Source: Glebionis coronaria (Eukaryota; Streptophyta; Magnoliopsida; Asterales; Asteraceae). From it: 64,000 bases of DNA. The stretch is taken from positions 26,685,224-26,749,223 of the forward strand of contig CM046876.1 of assembly GCA_025667525.1 (NCBI GenBank). Reading direction: 5' to 3'. Shown piece after piece: positions 33,946-46,483 of the stretch. The position numbers were made by a program, and so were the translations under genes. The notes below the pieces were generated by a model. The model was not told where the DNA came from. It saw nothing but the letters and a program-made list of their open reading frames with translations, and did no database searches. Position 1 is the first letter of the stretch. Every line of letters starts with the position of its first letter.

Positions 33946-36350
33946 ATCTCCCCCTTTTTGATGATGACAAACAAGTAAACCGTAACGCATAGTAAAATGT
34001 GAAACGTACTCGTTTACACTTCCTTCTCCCCTTTTGTCGAATCAAAAAGGTAGGCGTCATTTGAGGAAGAGTAGAATCCATATCATTTGAGGAAGATCAC
34101 GCATCCAAAGGTAGTCGTTGTTTGTAGAAGATAAGAATCAACTTTGAGATAGCTTGCATCCAAAAGATATTCGGTTGAGAGGCGAGAATCCGAACCGTAA
34201 TCCTATCATCCAAAGATATCGAGCTTGCGTCATCCTAGCGAAGTCTTCAATCACCATAGGTTAACCACCTCCATGTCTTCGAGATCCCATAATTCATTAC
34301 TTGCAAGATGTTCAATGAATGCAATTTAAGTGAGTAAACGATCGCAAATGTAATGAGTTTAACTCTTGAAAATGCTCCCCCTTGATATGAGCTCCCCCTT
34401 GCTTGAGGCACCAACAAAGCAAGAATAGTGACGAGCTACAAAAATAGGTTAGAAGTATCCTACAAAACAAGGTTAGTAGACAAGAGCATATATAAAAAGA
34501 GCATATATTGTCGAGAGGACATACTCCGCTTTAATATCTTGGCAAAAATACCAAACTAAAGAGAGTATGACATGGACAATAAAAACAATTCCACATAGTC
34601 AAAAAGAGAGAAAGAAGGACTATGATGAAAAGAAAAAAGAGGATGATAAACAAGTCGTTTGCACAAACAATGACAAGTATTAAATAAAGAAGTGTGCATG
34701 CGATGCTATCAATCCAAAAACAAGTCAAAGGAGAGGATCTTGACAAGATCAATTCACAATTGTTGGAATAGAGATAGAGAAGAAACATCCATACCAATTG
34801 TAATGATAATATGTCAAAGGGTAAAAAAAACTTAGAATTTTTGGAATCACCCAAGATACTTCAAGATTTAACCCTCAACTCTCAAAAAACAAAGAGAGGA
34901 TTTTGAGGAAATCAATTCAAAATTGTTGGAGTAGAGGTAGAAAAGAAACATCCAAGAATTTGAAGATATCATCTCAAGGGGTTAAAAACTTAGAATTGAT
35001 GGAATCACCCATACCAATTGTAAATTTTAACCGCAATCAACTCTCAAAAAGAGAGACAAAAATATCTCAACCTAGAGACATTTTTGACCAAAAAAAAAGG
35101 AAAACCAAAAGCGGATAAATCGACGCTTTAAGAAAAAATCGGGATATAGGACATTATAGGCAAAAATGCGTATGAATGTCGACACCAAATGGTGTTTAGC
35201 ATACGATAAACTACATGCTCAAAGTTTCGTAGCTCTTCTCAATCATTATGGATGTTCAAAGAACAATTACATGATGAGGAAAGGGTAAGGCTCGACTCAA
35301 CTTAGTTTAGAAAGACTAGAAGAAAGAGACTCGACTTAGAAGAGCATGATTAAAATGAATTGAGAGAGACTCAAAAAAGAAGTTAAGGATAACTTCACAA
35401 ATTGATTCATGAATACTATACCTTAGAAGGTGATAGTGAAATCTCGAAAGAAAATGAGAGAAGAAACTCAAAAGAAGCTCAAGAAGACATGAAGAGTTAG
35501 TACAAAATCTAACACATAATCAAGTAAGCACATAGGATAATTCATGCAATGCTTTATGAAGTCTACAATAAACCAATGTAGAGAAGGTGCGCAATTAACA
35601 CATATGGCATGCAAGAAATAAGATTACTTAAAAAGAGAAGACTAAGTAAAACATGTTAGCACGTAGCATTTAAGGACATGCATGAGTTAGACACATCTAA
35701 GAGATATTATATCAGAATTGCTTGACAAAGACAAAATCTTTATAATAAGCATGCATTCATTAACTAATCAGTTAAGCATATAACATACGGATAAGCAAGA
35801 AGATATATAAGAAAGTAGCATACAAGCAAGTCATCTATCAAGATATCACAAATCAAGCTACATGTAATGTAAATCTCCAAGAAGATTCCTAATTCTTATT
35901 AGTTTAAGAAAAAAACTCAAAATAAGAGAAAAAAACATAATAACAAAAAGATCCAAGACTCAAAGAAAAATCATGTTAAAAAACATGAAAGGGAAATACA
36001 AAAGAATAAAGATCATACAAAGATGTATAAAAAAACAAGCCTAAAACTTAAGCATAATATTAATCTTAGTTACACTAGAATCCTAAGATTTGCTTAAATT
36101 AGATGTCTTAGCAATAAGCAATCCACATGCTTAAATGAAAGACAAGGGTGGTGGCGGAATTTGATGGGATGAAAGGTGAAGTCACCAAGGGTTCAACAAA
36201 GTCATTCACAATGGGAATGCTTTGGATGGGTGGATGTTGGGTAGACACATCCAAGAGAGTACTTGGAGTGAAGGGAGAGGTTAGCTCATTCATTCTAGAT
36301 TGGAATGAAGAGGAGGTAGAACCATGAGAATGGTTGGTACCATGTGTTGA
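33946..36350 (-). other. T2 internal region next to the 3' LTR
   Basis: It starts with the polypurine tract (- strand AAAAAGGGGGAGAT). About 2.4 kb is AT-rich and homologous to T1 16744-18577 followed by 61868-62500. No gag or pol motif was found. The last five bases, GTTGA (36346-36350), are the left target duplication of G2. A Ser/Thr/His-rich frame on the - strand near 36108-36350 reads into the G2 LTR, has no counterpart in T1 and is not called. Confidence 0.75.
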
Positions 36351-39300
36351 TGTAACACCCCCAAATTTATACAACTCAGTACAGCGGAAGACTAGTTGGT
36401 GTTACGGGATAGCACATTACTCACATCATAGACAACGCATAAAAATCGCGTCGTTTAATAATAAATCATTTCCATTCATGAATATCAAAGTTACATCGGT
36501 CCCAAGTCATTACATTTCATACAAAAGTTTTACAAAGTGTTTGAATGGAAAAATATTGTTTAAGTGCGGGCCATGAATTCTTGTTGTCTTCCCGAGAATT
36601 ACCTTCAAGTACCTGAGATAAAACATGTTAAAAGAAAAGGTCAGCGATAACGCCGAGTGAATCCATAGAGTTTAATAAATTTCATCAATATAACTTTGGT
36701 ATAAAATTAGTACCAAAAATCAATTCGTACAAATCATTGTAATAGGCCGTAAAATAGCCAAAATCATTTTATGCAAATCTTTGTAATAGGTCATAAAATA
36801 GCCAAAGTGATTTTATACAAATCCTTATCGAAAATCATAATATAGGCATTTGCCTTAAAAATTATTATACGAGCCAATGTCGTAAAAACATCATACAATA
36901 CGTCTTATGACGTTGTATAAAATCAAATAAATACCGTTATATGAATATGGTTATGAAAACCAAAACACATACATAATATCAATAGTATGACCCAGTATTG
37001 CTAGTCAGGCAATACATCGTAATTCGAAGCGTCTAATAGTATTTTGTTAGTTTTGGATTATTACAAGCCGCATGACATTGTTACCTTACTAAACCAAAAC
37101 GAGTAGCTAACCCGATACCAATTTTGCCCAACTAAAGTAGCGTGTCGTCACAAAGGTTACGCTATGGAAATCTTCTCATACATTAATTCGCTTACCAATC
37201 AATGTGGCACGACAGGGATCAACCGTCAAGGCGCGAACTGGGGTGATCGTCCCCAAATAGTACTATTAAATGCATAAGCGTCTACCAACTCCCGGTAGTT
37301 CACAATTCATGCTAATGGGACTTTTAGTGACATAACCTAACTTTAATAATCCATTTGATTTCATCTATCGGGTCCATTAATCATTTATCGGGTCATACAA
37401 TCGGGTCATTCAATCATTCGGGTCCAAAATCAATAAACAAACAATCGGGACAAATGGTGTCCAAACTTTTATAAAAACTAACATGTTATCTCCCTCGCGG
37501 GTTTATAAAGCATTTATAAAACATTTAAAAGAGTGCGAGGCTATGAACTCACGTTGATGTGGGAAGGCGGGTTATCGGCAATTCGGACGTACGGTACGTG
37601 CTTCAATCTCGGAAACCTAGACAAATAATACTCGGTCTTAGACGTTTGTCTAATGACTTTATAAAATATCAATTATGTATACATATGATGATTATATACA
37701 TATGATGATCAAGTGGGTTTACATATTCTCGTTTACTTCTTTTAGTGTTATATGTCGATAACTTTTATATTAGTTTACCAGTTTTACCCGTTTGCGTGTC
37801 TTAAGTCCAATAAGCTTATTATAAGTTATTTAACTTATTTTAATCCATTTTGTACCTATATTATCAGTATGTATACTTTCCAAGTTGGGCCTAAATGGGT
37901 TAAGCCCAATAGATTCTTTTTACAAGTTTTTATCCTATTTAGTTAATTTATTAGTCCAATATGTTTATTTAACTTGTTAATGTCCGTATGCCCTATAGTT
38001 CGGGTTTTATCAGTTTTTACTTGTTATACATGTCTATATATCAGTATATAAGTTTTATAAAGTTTTCATTAGACGGGTCCAGCCATCTAAGTTTTATTTA
38101 ACAAAAACGTTAATTTTACGGCAATAGCCGAAAAAGTCGTAAAAATCATATTTATAGTTTTTATTACTTATAAACATTATTTCACCACCATTTATATAAT
38201 TTATCCATTTGATTAACCTTATATATATATATTTATATAAATAAGTTTTATAAGTTAATGGGTTTTTATTTTACATTTTATATATTTTAATGTGAGTGCT
38301 TATATAATAGTATTATTCTTTAATTTCCAAAAATCTGATTTTTAACTTCATCTTCACCAAAACTGTCATATCTTGAGTTCTACATGGAGATAGAAGCTCA
38401 AATTTTTATCACATAAACTACATGATATGTGCTACATTTAACTCTATTATAGCTACTGTTGAATCATCCTTTAAGAATTTTATAAAAATCGTCCAAAACA
38501 GTAACTTCAGATTTATACCCTAAACTTGTTTTGGTCATATCTCACTCATTATTTTGATTCCATTGCATGGCCAACTCTCACATGTGTACAAGACCCATAG
38601 CTTACTGTAAATGGATTCTATTTCATCATTTCATCAGTCTAACATGTGGTTCTTTACTGTTTTTATACAGCCTATTATTTTAACAAGATTTACCCACTTT
38701 TACTTATAGTTTTCATCTTTTCATCCATGATTATCAACAACAAATCCCCACATAACATTTTTATCATCATATAATCATCATAAATATATACAAATAGGAA
38801 ATAAATACATGATTACATAATCAAAATAACAAGAAGATGAGGAGGACAATCTTTATACCACCATGATGATGTAGGTTGATCAAAACATGGATTTTTGATG
38901 GAGAAACTTGTAGACAACCATGACCATCTTCAAGACCATCATTCTTCATGAGAACCTTGTGGAAAATCAGCCCTCCTACTCCATGAAAACTCCTCCTTGG
39001 ATGTTATAAGTTGCACCAATCTTCATCTTTTTGAATGGAGATTAACATATTTTAATTATAATATATGTTTATGGTTAAATTTTGATCAATGATGGTTTTT
39101 TTGTGGAGTATTTGGGACGGCAAAGAGAGAGTGTAGGGAGAGAGTTGAGTGGTTTTTGCATGTGTGTAAATGAAAGAAATGAAACTAGTTGCTAGTTTTG
39201 AATGGAAAGTGGGAAAGTATGGCTTAAAATGTAAGCTATGCTTACACTTGTAACATATTAGCTAACTTGATGCCACCTTAGTGTGTGGTGTCAAGTAGTG

Positions 39301-39852
39301 CCGTCCAAACTCAGCTAGTGGGGTGGGACAATGTATTTTGTCCCATCTCACTAGTTTACGGGTATTCCTCGATTCTAGTTTCCTCGATTTGCGTGCCCTC
39401 GGGTCGTTTTACGAAAAACGTTTTTATAAATTATGAATCAACGTCACAAAACGAATCTAATAAAAATTGTCTCATCAAAAACGGAATTCGAAAACGTAAA
39501 TACGTAATCCTAAGGTTTCTGGTTTAGTCGTAAAGGACGTTAAAATAAAATCGTAAGTCCTAATCTCTTCTCGTAAATTTGTGAGTTTATGAACCAACAC
39601 AAATTTAAAACTCCAAAATAATATTCATGGACAAATTTATTTTCTGAAATGTCGGACTGTCACCAAGGACGGTGTATGTAAACGTAAGCACGTAACGTTG
39701 AATCCTCCGGTTTAAAAGTAGTCGATGCTACTCCAAGACGTAAATCCAAATTTCTTCCCAAAAATAAGTGAGTTCATATTGTATCATTAGAATAATATTT
39801 TCAAATAAATATTGAGAATAAAATATCAATCGTAAATTGACGGATTGTCACA
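36351..39852 (-). repeat. G2 3' LTR
   Basis: 3502 bp; + strand ends TGTAACACCC and GGATTGTCACA. The MITE of G1 is absent. A tandem repeat of about 50 bp lies at 36727-36830. A polypurine tract (- strand GTTTAGGGGTAAATGC) abuts it at 39853-39868. Confidence 0.92.
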
Positions 39853-40019
39853 GCATTTACCCCTAAACAGGATCCTTGTCCTCAAAGATCATCTTACCTT
39901 ACTACTCGCTTCTTATAGAGTTTAAGCCATGTGGGTATTTCCTCCACATTCGGTCTTTTCTCACAAGTGCAATTCATTACAATACGCGAGTTTCATCAAA
40001 CATAACTACGGGAATAAGA

Positions 40020-40997
40020 TCAGGCTTAATGTTGACTTACTTTCTCTATCCATGATGTTCACGGGTTTTTGATGAATGCAACTTTTCGCCGATCTAAACA
40101 TTACTAAGAAGAATTCAGATTTTTAACTTGATAGATATTCCATCAAGTTCGATATACAAAGCATAATTCACGCAGTCGTTGAAGTCCTAGGGTAGATCCA
40201 GCTTATATGCCTTTCAATCCCAACTTTTCCATCATCTCAATGGTCCCATACAATCGGGGACTTATATCCCATGATTTGTCAAATCATGAATTCATCTTTC
40301 CAAGGTTAAAATTTGTGGCATAACTTTGCTACCCATTTGGCACTTCAAGGTCTACATTTTCATATTCACATAACCTCTTGCCCACTCTCGGCAGTTAATA
40401 ATCAAATCCTAATTTCAACAATCATTTCAGATCTCGCGGGTCGGGTATTTTGCAAGGATAGATTCGCCATCATAGGAAACCTTAAACCTAAGAGACATGT
40501 CCAACTCACAATGGGTGTATGTCGGATGTCTTCATCTCAACTTCTGCTCACGGATGCTCTAAGATTTAGATTCTAACAAGATTCGATCTCAATCCTAATA
40601 CGATGATTATCAATGATAATCTCTCCAAAGGAAAACGATTATACGGTCTATTACCAAAGGTCAATCATTCAAACATAAAACAGCACTTATATTACTTTGT
40701 ATCGTTACTTTACCTCGTCCCTTCGATTTGGGGTGGTACATAGTACTCTCATCAAGGTTCTTTCTCAATGATTTCTGAGCAAATCTCTAGAAATTCGATG
40801 CGAAGCGAGGATATTGATATAGATGATCGATACAGGCACGCTATGTTTACATAACTCTTTTGCATTTATCATTAACGAGAATGATATTAACAGATTTGGT
40901 CAGTCTGTCGACGATGACCTAAATCGAATCAAATTCAGATGATGACCTTTGCAATAGCTAGACGTTTACTAATGTATGAGGCGATGTCTGCCTTCAT
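40020..40997 (-). pseudogene. G2 integrase remnant
   Basis: Read on the - strand from 40997, it gives the MKADIASYISK block, then the VDRLTKS block (near 40905-40925) after the same internal deletion as in G1. The LDESTMYHP block (near 40740) and the linker with IMDRE (near 40055) follow. Stops and frameshifts are frequent, including the same TAG after the NF motif as in G1. The region 39853-40020 and the part from 40997 to the C5 insertion hold no further recognisable motif. Confidence 0.8.
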
Positions 40998-41536
40998 AAT
41001 TGTCATTAGTACAACTTATTCAGACAAGGATACTTTTAGTCAAAAATGACATACATATAATACTTATACTTACAAATTCCAACATAACTATATCTCACAA
41101 TCCTCCATATTTAGGCAACCACAAGTGGCCTTTAAAACATTTAACGTTATTGGATTCTCTATTTTAATGGTTCACATTAGCCGCGAACCACTTTTTATTA
41201 TTTATATTATCCTTTCTTACAAACATCGTTTATTTTTATATCGTTTGGCAATTTATTTTGCACCTTCATTATTAAGGAACATGTCCTAACTGGTTCTTTA
41301 TCTTTTCTACATAATGCGTCTGTATCTATATTCACTTCTTATGATGATATAATTATCATGTCCACAATTCACTCAGATATTCTTTCTATATTACGCGTTA
41401 GTAATTACGTTCACTTTCTCCTGATGAAATAAATATCATAACTGTATTTATTCAGAATTCTTTCTTCATATCTTCTATGTTTCAGTTTCGTCTTTACTAT
41501 TATCTTTATATGTTTTACTCAATCCGACGTCCAAAG

Positions 41537-41576
41537 TGTTGGGAATAAATCTATGCTTATTTGTATCCCCTGCTAG
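41537..41576 (+). repeat. C5 5' LTR stub (40 bp)
   Basis: Matches the first 40 bases of the 3' LTR (49501-49540) with one difference, ends at CCCCTGCTAG, and then continues as gag. The join lies exactly at the family word CCCCTGC, pointing to deletion between two copies of it. Confidence 0.85.
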
Positions 41577-41763
41577 AAAAGTTGTACATTCTAGGAACAT
41601 GGGAAGATGGGGAAAAGCTGTGAAAGCCTCAGCTCGTTGGGTTTGGGCATCCAAAAGGGGTACTCAATCTAATGGTGTATCTCTAGTTTTCGATAAGCTA
41701 TCCTATATTGATACACGAGGTAGATCCAAGTCTGTAATGGCTTGGGTCCCCAAGAAAAACTAA
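41577..41763 (+). pseudogene. gag: C5 gag C-terminal fragment
   Basis: The last 62 codons of the SIRE-type gag region ahead of pol: RWGKAVKASARWVWASKRG, then [10 protein letters not shown] and TAA at 41761-41763. The N-terminal capsid part and zinc knuckle are deleted. The frame extends leftward into the LTR stub only by chance. Confidence 0.75.
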
Positions 41764-41782
41764 TTTGTTTTTCCTTTTGCAG
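41764..41782 (+). promoter_or_regulatory. Splice-acceptor-like sequence at the gag-pol junction
   Basis: A T/C-rich run ends in TTTTGCAG, followed by GTG at the start of the pol frame. It has the look of a plant 3' splice site. No partner donor can be sought because gag is deleted. Chance is a real alternative. Confidence 0.35.
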
Positions 41783-44700
41783 GTGACAAAGAAGACAAGG
41801 GATGATAGAGCATATTGGGATAGTGGATGCTCAAGAAGTATGACTGGACACAAAGCTTACTTGTCTAACTTTGTACCCCTGCATGACAATGATGGTGTTT
41901 CTTTTGGAGATGGGCATGGAACTATAACAGGAAAAGGAACTATTGTCACAAATGGGATGACTTTTGACAATGTGTATTTGGTGAAAGAACTCAAGTATAA
42001 TCTCTTCAGTGTGTCACAGATGACTGATAACAAGAATTTTGTCTTGTTTACTGACACTGAATGCTTGGTATTAGGAAAGGAGTTTGTCTTGCCAAAAGAC
42101 ACTCCAATTGTTCTCAGAACACCAAGACAGAAGAACATGTACACAATTGATCTCAAGGACATATCTCTCCAAGACAATGAAACATGTTTCATTGCCAAAG
42201 CTTTAGCAGATGAATGTAAGAAATGGCATAGAATACTTGGTCATCTTAATTTCAAGAACATGACCAAACTAGTAAAGCATAATCTGGTTCATGGTCTTCC
42301 TTCCAAGTCTTTTGCCACTGAACATACTTGTGCAGCATGTCTGAAAGGGAAGCAACACAGAGCATCATGCAAGTCAAAAACACGTATGTCCACCACTAAG
42401 CCATTGGAACTACTACATATGGATCTTTTTGGTCCTACTTCTGTGGCAAGTATAATGAAGAAATGGTACTGCTTAGTGATTACTGATGATTTTTCAAGAT
42501 TTGCATGGACATTCTTTCTATTTGAAAAGAGTGACACTGCTGATATACTCATTGGGTTCATCAATCAAATTGAACTGTCAAAAAGCATGAAGGTAGTTAC
42601 CATAAGATCAGACAATGGTGGTGAGTTCAGAAATCAGAAACTGGATTCTTTCTGCATAAACAAAGGCATCAAGAGGCAATTCAGCATTGCTAGAACACCT
42701 CAACAGAATGGAGTGGCAGAAAGAAGGAATAGGACACTCATTGAAGCTGCAAGAACTATGCTGTCTGATTCCAAACTTCCAGTTATCTTTTGGGCTGAAG
42801 CTGTATCCACTGCTTACTATGTACAAAACAGGGCCTTGGTTGTCAAGGCACACAACAAGACCCCTTATCAGCTGTTTAATGGAAGACCTCCCTTAATTGA
42901 CTTTTTCAGACCTTTTGGGTGTCATGTTATCATCTTGAACACCATTGACAATCTTGGTAAGTTTAGTGAAAAGGGTGATGATGGATACTTTGTGGGTTAT
43001 TCCTTAAACATCAAGGGATATAGGGTCTTCAACAAGAAGACAAGCAAAATCACAGAAAATCTTCATGTGAATTTTCTTGAAGACAAACCTGAAGATGTTC
43101 AAACAGGTCCGGACTGGTTCTTTGATATAGATGTACTTTCCAAGTCCATGAATTATGTACCTGTTGTCTTGCAGAACACTAACATTTCAGGTACTCAAGA
43201 AACAATTGATGCTGAGAAGTCACCTCTGAGGTACATGAATGTACCCTCATTGTTTCCTAGTGAAGCTGATAAACAAGAAGATAATTCTGCTTCAGGAAAA
43301 GAACAGCCAATCTCATCCCCTGCTATGACTGAAGGCAGTGGAAAGGCTGAAAGCAGTGGAATCCTGGATTCCCCTGCTAGAGGAATTGATTCCTCTTTCA
43401 CAAAGGATCATGGTGCTAATGAGACTACTGATGCAGAAAGAGAATCCCCACTCATCTCATCATCTACACCCATAAATGATGGTCCTATCATATCCAGCAG
43501 TGGAAGCAGAATCATCAAGAGTGGAGGCCCCAGTTATTCAGAGCTTCATTCTGCTCACAAGCACCCATCTTTAGGTCATGCTGTCTCATTTGGAAGTTCC
43601 TTTGAGGACTTATTTCCTAATCAAAATAGCCCCATCAATTCTGATTTGGAAGAAGATGAAACAGAAGTCATCATGCAGCCTACCTATAGAATCAATAAGG
43701 ATCATCCTATCTCTCAGATCATTGGCGATCCTGAAGCCCCCAGACATACAAGGTATACAGCAAAGGAGCACAGCTTCATTGCTAACATCACCATGAAGTT
43801 CAATCATGACAACATGCAATGTTGTCTGTTTACTGCATTCTTGTCACAAGAAGAGCCAAAGAAGATTTTTCAGGCTTTAAATGACCCAAGCTGGGTTGAA
43901 GCTATGCAAGAGGAGCTCTTACAATTCGACATACAAGAGGTTTGGATTCTGGTTGATTGTCCCAAATGGGCAAGGCCTATTGGGACCAAGTGGGTACTCA
44001 GGAACAAAAAGGATGAAAGGGGAATAGTTGTCAGGAACAAAGCAAGGTTAGTAGCACAAGGGTATACTCAGGAAGAAGGGATTGATTATGAAGAGGTGTT
44101 TGCTCCAGTAGCAAGGATTGAAGCTATTAGATTATTTCTTGCTTATGCCTCATTCATGGACTTCACTGTTTTCCAGATGGATGTGAAAAGTGCCTTCTTA
44201 TATGGAACCATTGATGAAGAAGTCTATGTCATGCAACCACCAGGGTTTAAAGATCCAGAACATCCTGACAAAGTATACAAAGTGAAAAAGGCCATGTATG
44301 GCCTTCACCAAGCTCCCAGAGCCTGGTATGGTACTCTTTCCAAATATCTCCTAGACAATGGATTCAGCAGGGGGAAGATTGATCAGACCCTGTTTTCCAA
44401 GAAACAAAAGGGTGACCTTCTGCTAGTACAAGTCTATGTGGATGACATCATTTTTGGATCAACTGACTTCATGCTTAGCAAAGAGTTTGCCAAATTGATG
44501 CAGGATAAATTCCAAATGAGTTCCATGGGAGAACTAAACTTCTTTTTGGGGTTACAAGTTCAGCAGCGGAAAGATGGGATATTTATCTCACAAGACAAAT
44601 ATGTGGCTGAGATTGTAAAGAAGTTTGGCATGTCTGATGGGAAGAAAGTGTCCACTCCCATGGACAAGGATCATCCATGGGGCAAGGATGGTCCTGGAAA

Positions 44701-45376
44701 GCCTATTGATGTCAGGAATTACAGGTCTATGATTGGGTCTCTTATGTATCTCACTGCTTCAAGACCTGACATCATGTTTGCAGTCTGCTTATGTGCAAGA
44801 TACCAGGTGTCACCAACAGAGTGTCACTTATCTGCTGTGAAAAGGATTTTTAGGTATCTAAAATGTCATCCTACCTTAGGACTCTGGTATCCAAAGGAGT
44901 CACCATTTGAGCTGATAGCTTATTCAGATAGTGATTATGCTGGTGACAACAATGATAGGAAGTCTACAACAGGGGGATGCCAATTTTTGGGGAGCAGGCT
45001 TATATCTTGGCAATGTAAGAAGCAGACTATCATGGCAACATCCACAACTGAAGCTGAGTATGTAGCAGCTGCTGCATGCTGTGGTCAAGTTCTTTGGGAG
45101 CAAAATCAATTGCTTGATTATGGGTATAACTTTCTTAAAACCAAGATATTCATTGACAACAACAGCACTATTTGCATCATAAAGAACCCTGTTTTTCATA
45201 GCAAAACCAAACACATTGAAATTAGACATCACTTTATCAGAGATTGTTTTGAAAAAGGACTGATTGTCCCTGAGAAAATTGATACAGAACTTAATGTTTC
45301 TGATCTTTTAACAAAAGCTTTTGATGTAGGGAGGTTTCAGTATCTAGTTGCAGGTATTGGAATGGTTACTCCTTAA
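41765..45376 (+). CDS. pol: C5 pol polyprotein: protease, integrase, RT, RNase H
   Basis: An uninterrupted frame of 1203 codons in Ty1/copia order. Protease: DSG at 19-21. Integrase: zinc-binding H155, H160, C189, C192, then catalytic D220, D283, E319 with 35 residues between the last two. A variable Ser/Pro-rich linker about 470-640 contains two SPA motifs encoded by the CCCCTGC word. Reverse transcriptase: KWVLRNKKD near 742, [11 protein letters not shown] near 804, YVDD at 891-894. RNase H: D1055, E1098, D1131, then [11 protein letters not shown] and a QYLVAGIGM end, a SIRE/Maximus hallmark. All catalytic residues are present. No ATG precedes the protease (the first in-frame Met is 26, after DSG) and the frame is +1 relative to gag after its stop. 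Pol must therefore be made by recoding or splicing from gag, not by independent initiation. Confidence 0.95.
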   Translation: MFFLLQVTKKTRDDRAYWDSGCSRSMTGHKAYLSNFVPLHDNDGVSFGDGHGTITGKGTIVTNGMTFDNVYLVKELKYNLFSVSQMTDNKNFVLFTDTECLVLGKEFVLPKDTPIVLRTPRQKNMYTIDLKDISLQDNETCFIAKALADECKKWHRILGHLNFKNMTKLVKHNLVHGLPSKSFATEHTCAACLKGKQHRASCKSKTRMSTTKPLELLHMDLFGPTSVASIMKKWYCLVITDDFSRFAWTFFLFEKSDTADILIGFINQIELSKSMKVVTIRSDNGGEFRNQKLDSFCINKGIKRQFSIARTPQQNGVAERRNRTLIEAARTMLSDSKLPVIFWAEAVSTAYYVQNRALVVKAHNKTPYQLFNGRPPLIDFFRPFGCHVIILNTIDNLGKFSEKGDDGYFVGYSLNIKGYRVFNKKTSKITENLHVNFLEDKPEDVQTGPDWFFDIDVLSKSMNYVPVVLQNTNISGTQETIDAEKSPLRYMNVPSLFPSEADKQEDNSASGKEQPISSPAMTEGSGKAESSGILDSPARGIDSSFTKDHGANETTDAERESPLISSSTPINDGPIISSSGSRIIKSGGPSYSELHSAHKHPSLGHAVSFGSSFEDLFPNQNSPINSDLEEDETEVIMQPTYRINKDHPISQIIGDPEAPRHTRYTAKEHSFIANITMKFNHDNMQCCLFTAFLSQEEPKKIFQALNDPSWVEAMQEELLQFDIQEVWILVDCPKWARPIGTKWVLRNKKDERGIVVRNKARLVAQGYTQEEGIDYEEVFAPVARIEAIRLFLAYASFMDFTVFQMDVKSAFLYGTIDEEVYVMQPPGFKDPEHPDKVYKVKKAMYGLHQAPRAWYGTLSKYLLDNGFSRGKIDQTLFSKKQKGDLLLVQVYVDDIIFGSTDFMLSKEFAKLMQDKFQMSSMGELNFFLGLQVQQRKDGIFISQDKYVAEIVKKFGMSDGKKVSTPMDKDHPWGKDGPGKPIDVRNYRSMIGSLMYLTASRPDIMFAVCLCARYQVSPTECHLSAVKRIFRYLKCHPTLGLWYPKESPFELIAYSDSDYAGDNNDRKSTTGGCQFLGSRLISWQCKKQTIMATSTTEAEYVAAAACCGQVLWEQNQLLDYGYNFLKTKIFIDNNSTICIIKNPVFHSKTKHIEIRHHFIRDCFEKGLIVPEKIDTELNVSDLLTKAFDVGRFQYLVAGIGMVTP

Positions 45377-46483
45377 AAATCTGATGTCTATTTTGTCATG
45401 TATAATCAGGGTTACTTCACTGCTGTTGTTGCATAATTGTTAGTCAATTTTACCATTTCTTTCATTCCACTGCTTTTTAACACTGATTCCCCTGCCTGGG
45501 GTTCATTCCCCTGCCAAGAGAATTTTTCTCTTAAGCTGGGTGTGTTCTTTTTACAAAAGTGGTTTTATGTGGTTTTAGACTAACAATGCAGAGGTTCATA
45601 TGGTGCATACTATTCTTGTTGGTGAATCAGGTATATACTCTATGTTTCAGGGGAGGTTAGGTCACACCTTTAGGACTCAGGGTATCCTTAGGATGCTCAT
45701 ATATGATCTTACATCATATCCACTGGTGAGTGAGGGTTCAGGTTAATGATGACTTGCTGCAAAGCTTGTCAGAACTCTGAAACCTTGAGGCACTGTAGTG
45801 TGTACTTACATTTCTTTATTATAAACAGCTTGCTGTTCAAATATAGACCTGTGGCACACACTGCCAAGACTAACTGACCATAAGTAAGGGACAAGGTTGG
45901 GATGGTGACTGGGGTAGACATGATTTCTTGGGATTACCTGGTGTAGGGGGACTTATGTATTAACTTTTTGTATTGGGACCATTGCTGAATAGAGGACTCT
46001 TGAGATTCTATGTATCTATCTTGTGTATACAAGCGTGTGCATTAGAGCAGAGCTAGTTAGCATTAGTCCTTCCATGACTAGTTTAATACCCCTAGGAAAT
46101 GTTCCCCTGCTTTTATCTTTTATTCCCCTGCCTTCACAACATTCCCCTGTTTGACCATTGACCGACAATACCGTTACCCTGTTCATAGCCGTTGGGTCTG
46201 CTTGCTTAAATTTTGGTTAGGGAATATTTTATTCTTTTTAAAAGATATTTCAGGCGCTTTCTTCGTTGATTGGTAATCTTTTCCTTCTATTTCAAATATA
46301 TTAATTTTTTATCAAGATTTATCCTTGATATTTTCGCAATTTGAAAATTTTGGTCCAATCACAGCCCTTCAATTTGTCTATATAAACTTAATTCCCTTTA
46401 CCAGCAGGTCCATAAATCTCTCTCGACCTAATCCCACTTACCTCCCATCTCTATAAACCTCTAAACTATTTTCCAAATTCATC
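45377..46483 (+). other. C5 spacer between pol and the third ORF
   Basis: 1.1 kb without a credible frame. It holds four exact CCCCTGC words (45489, 45508, 46104, 46125) and near copies (46142). It probably carries the leader of the third ORF, whose ATG is at 46484. No promoter or splice site is clear. Confidence 0.7.

Noticed and set aside
36108..36374. Ser/Thr/His-rich frame on the - strand at the G2 border
   Set aside because: It starts inside the G2 LTR; after removing G2 the neighbouring frame at 57477-57292 joins in another frame, and T1 has no equivalent.
42289..42564. Several - strand frames inside the C5 pol and third ORF
   Set aside because: Shadows of the long + strand frames, which carry all the catalytic motifs.
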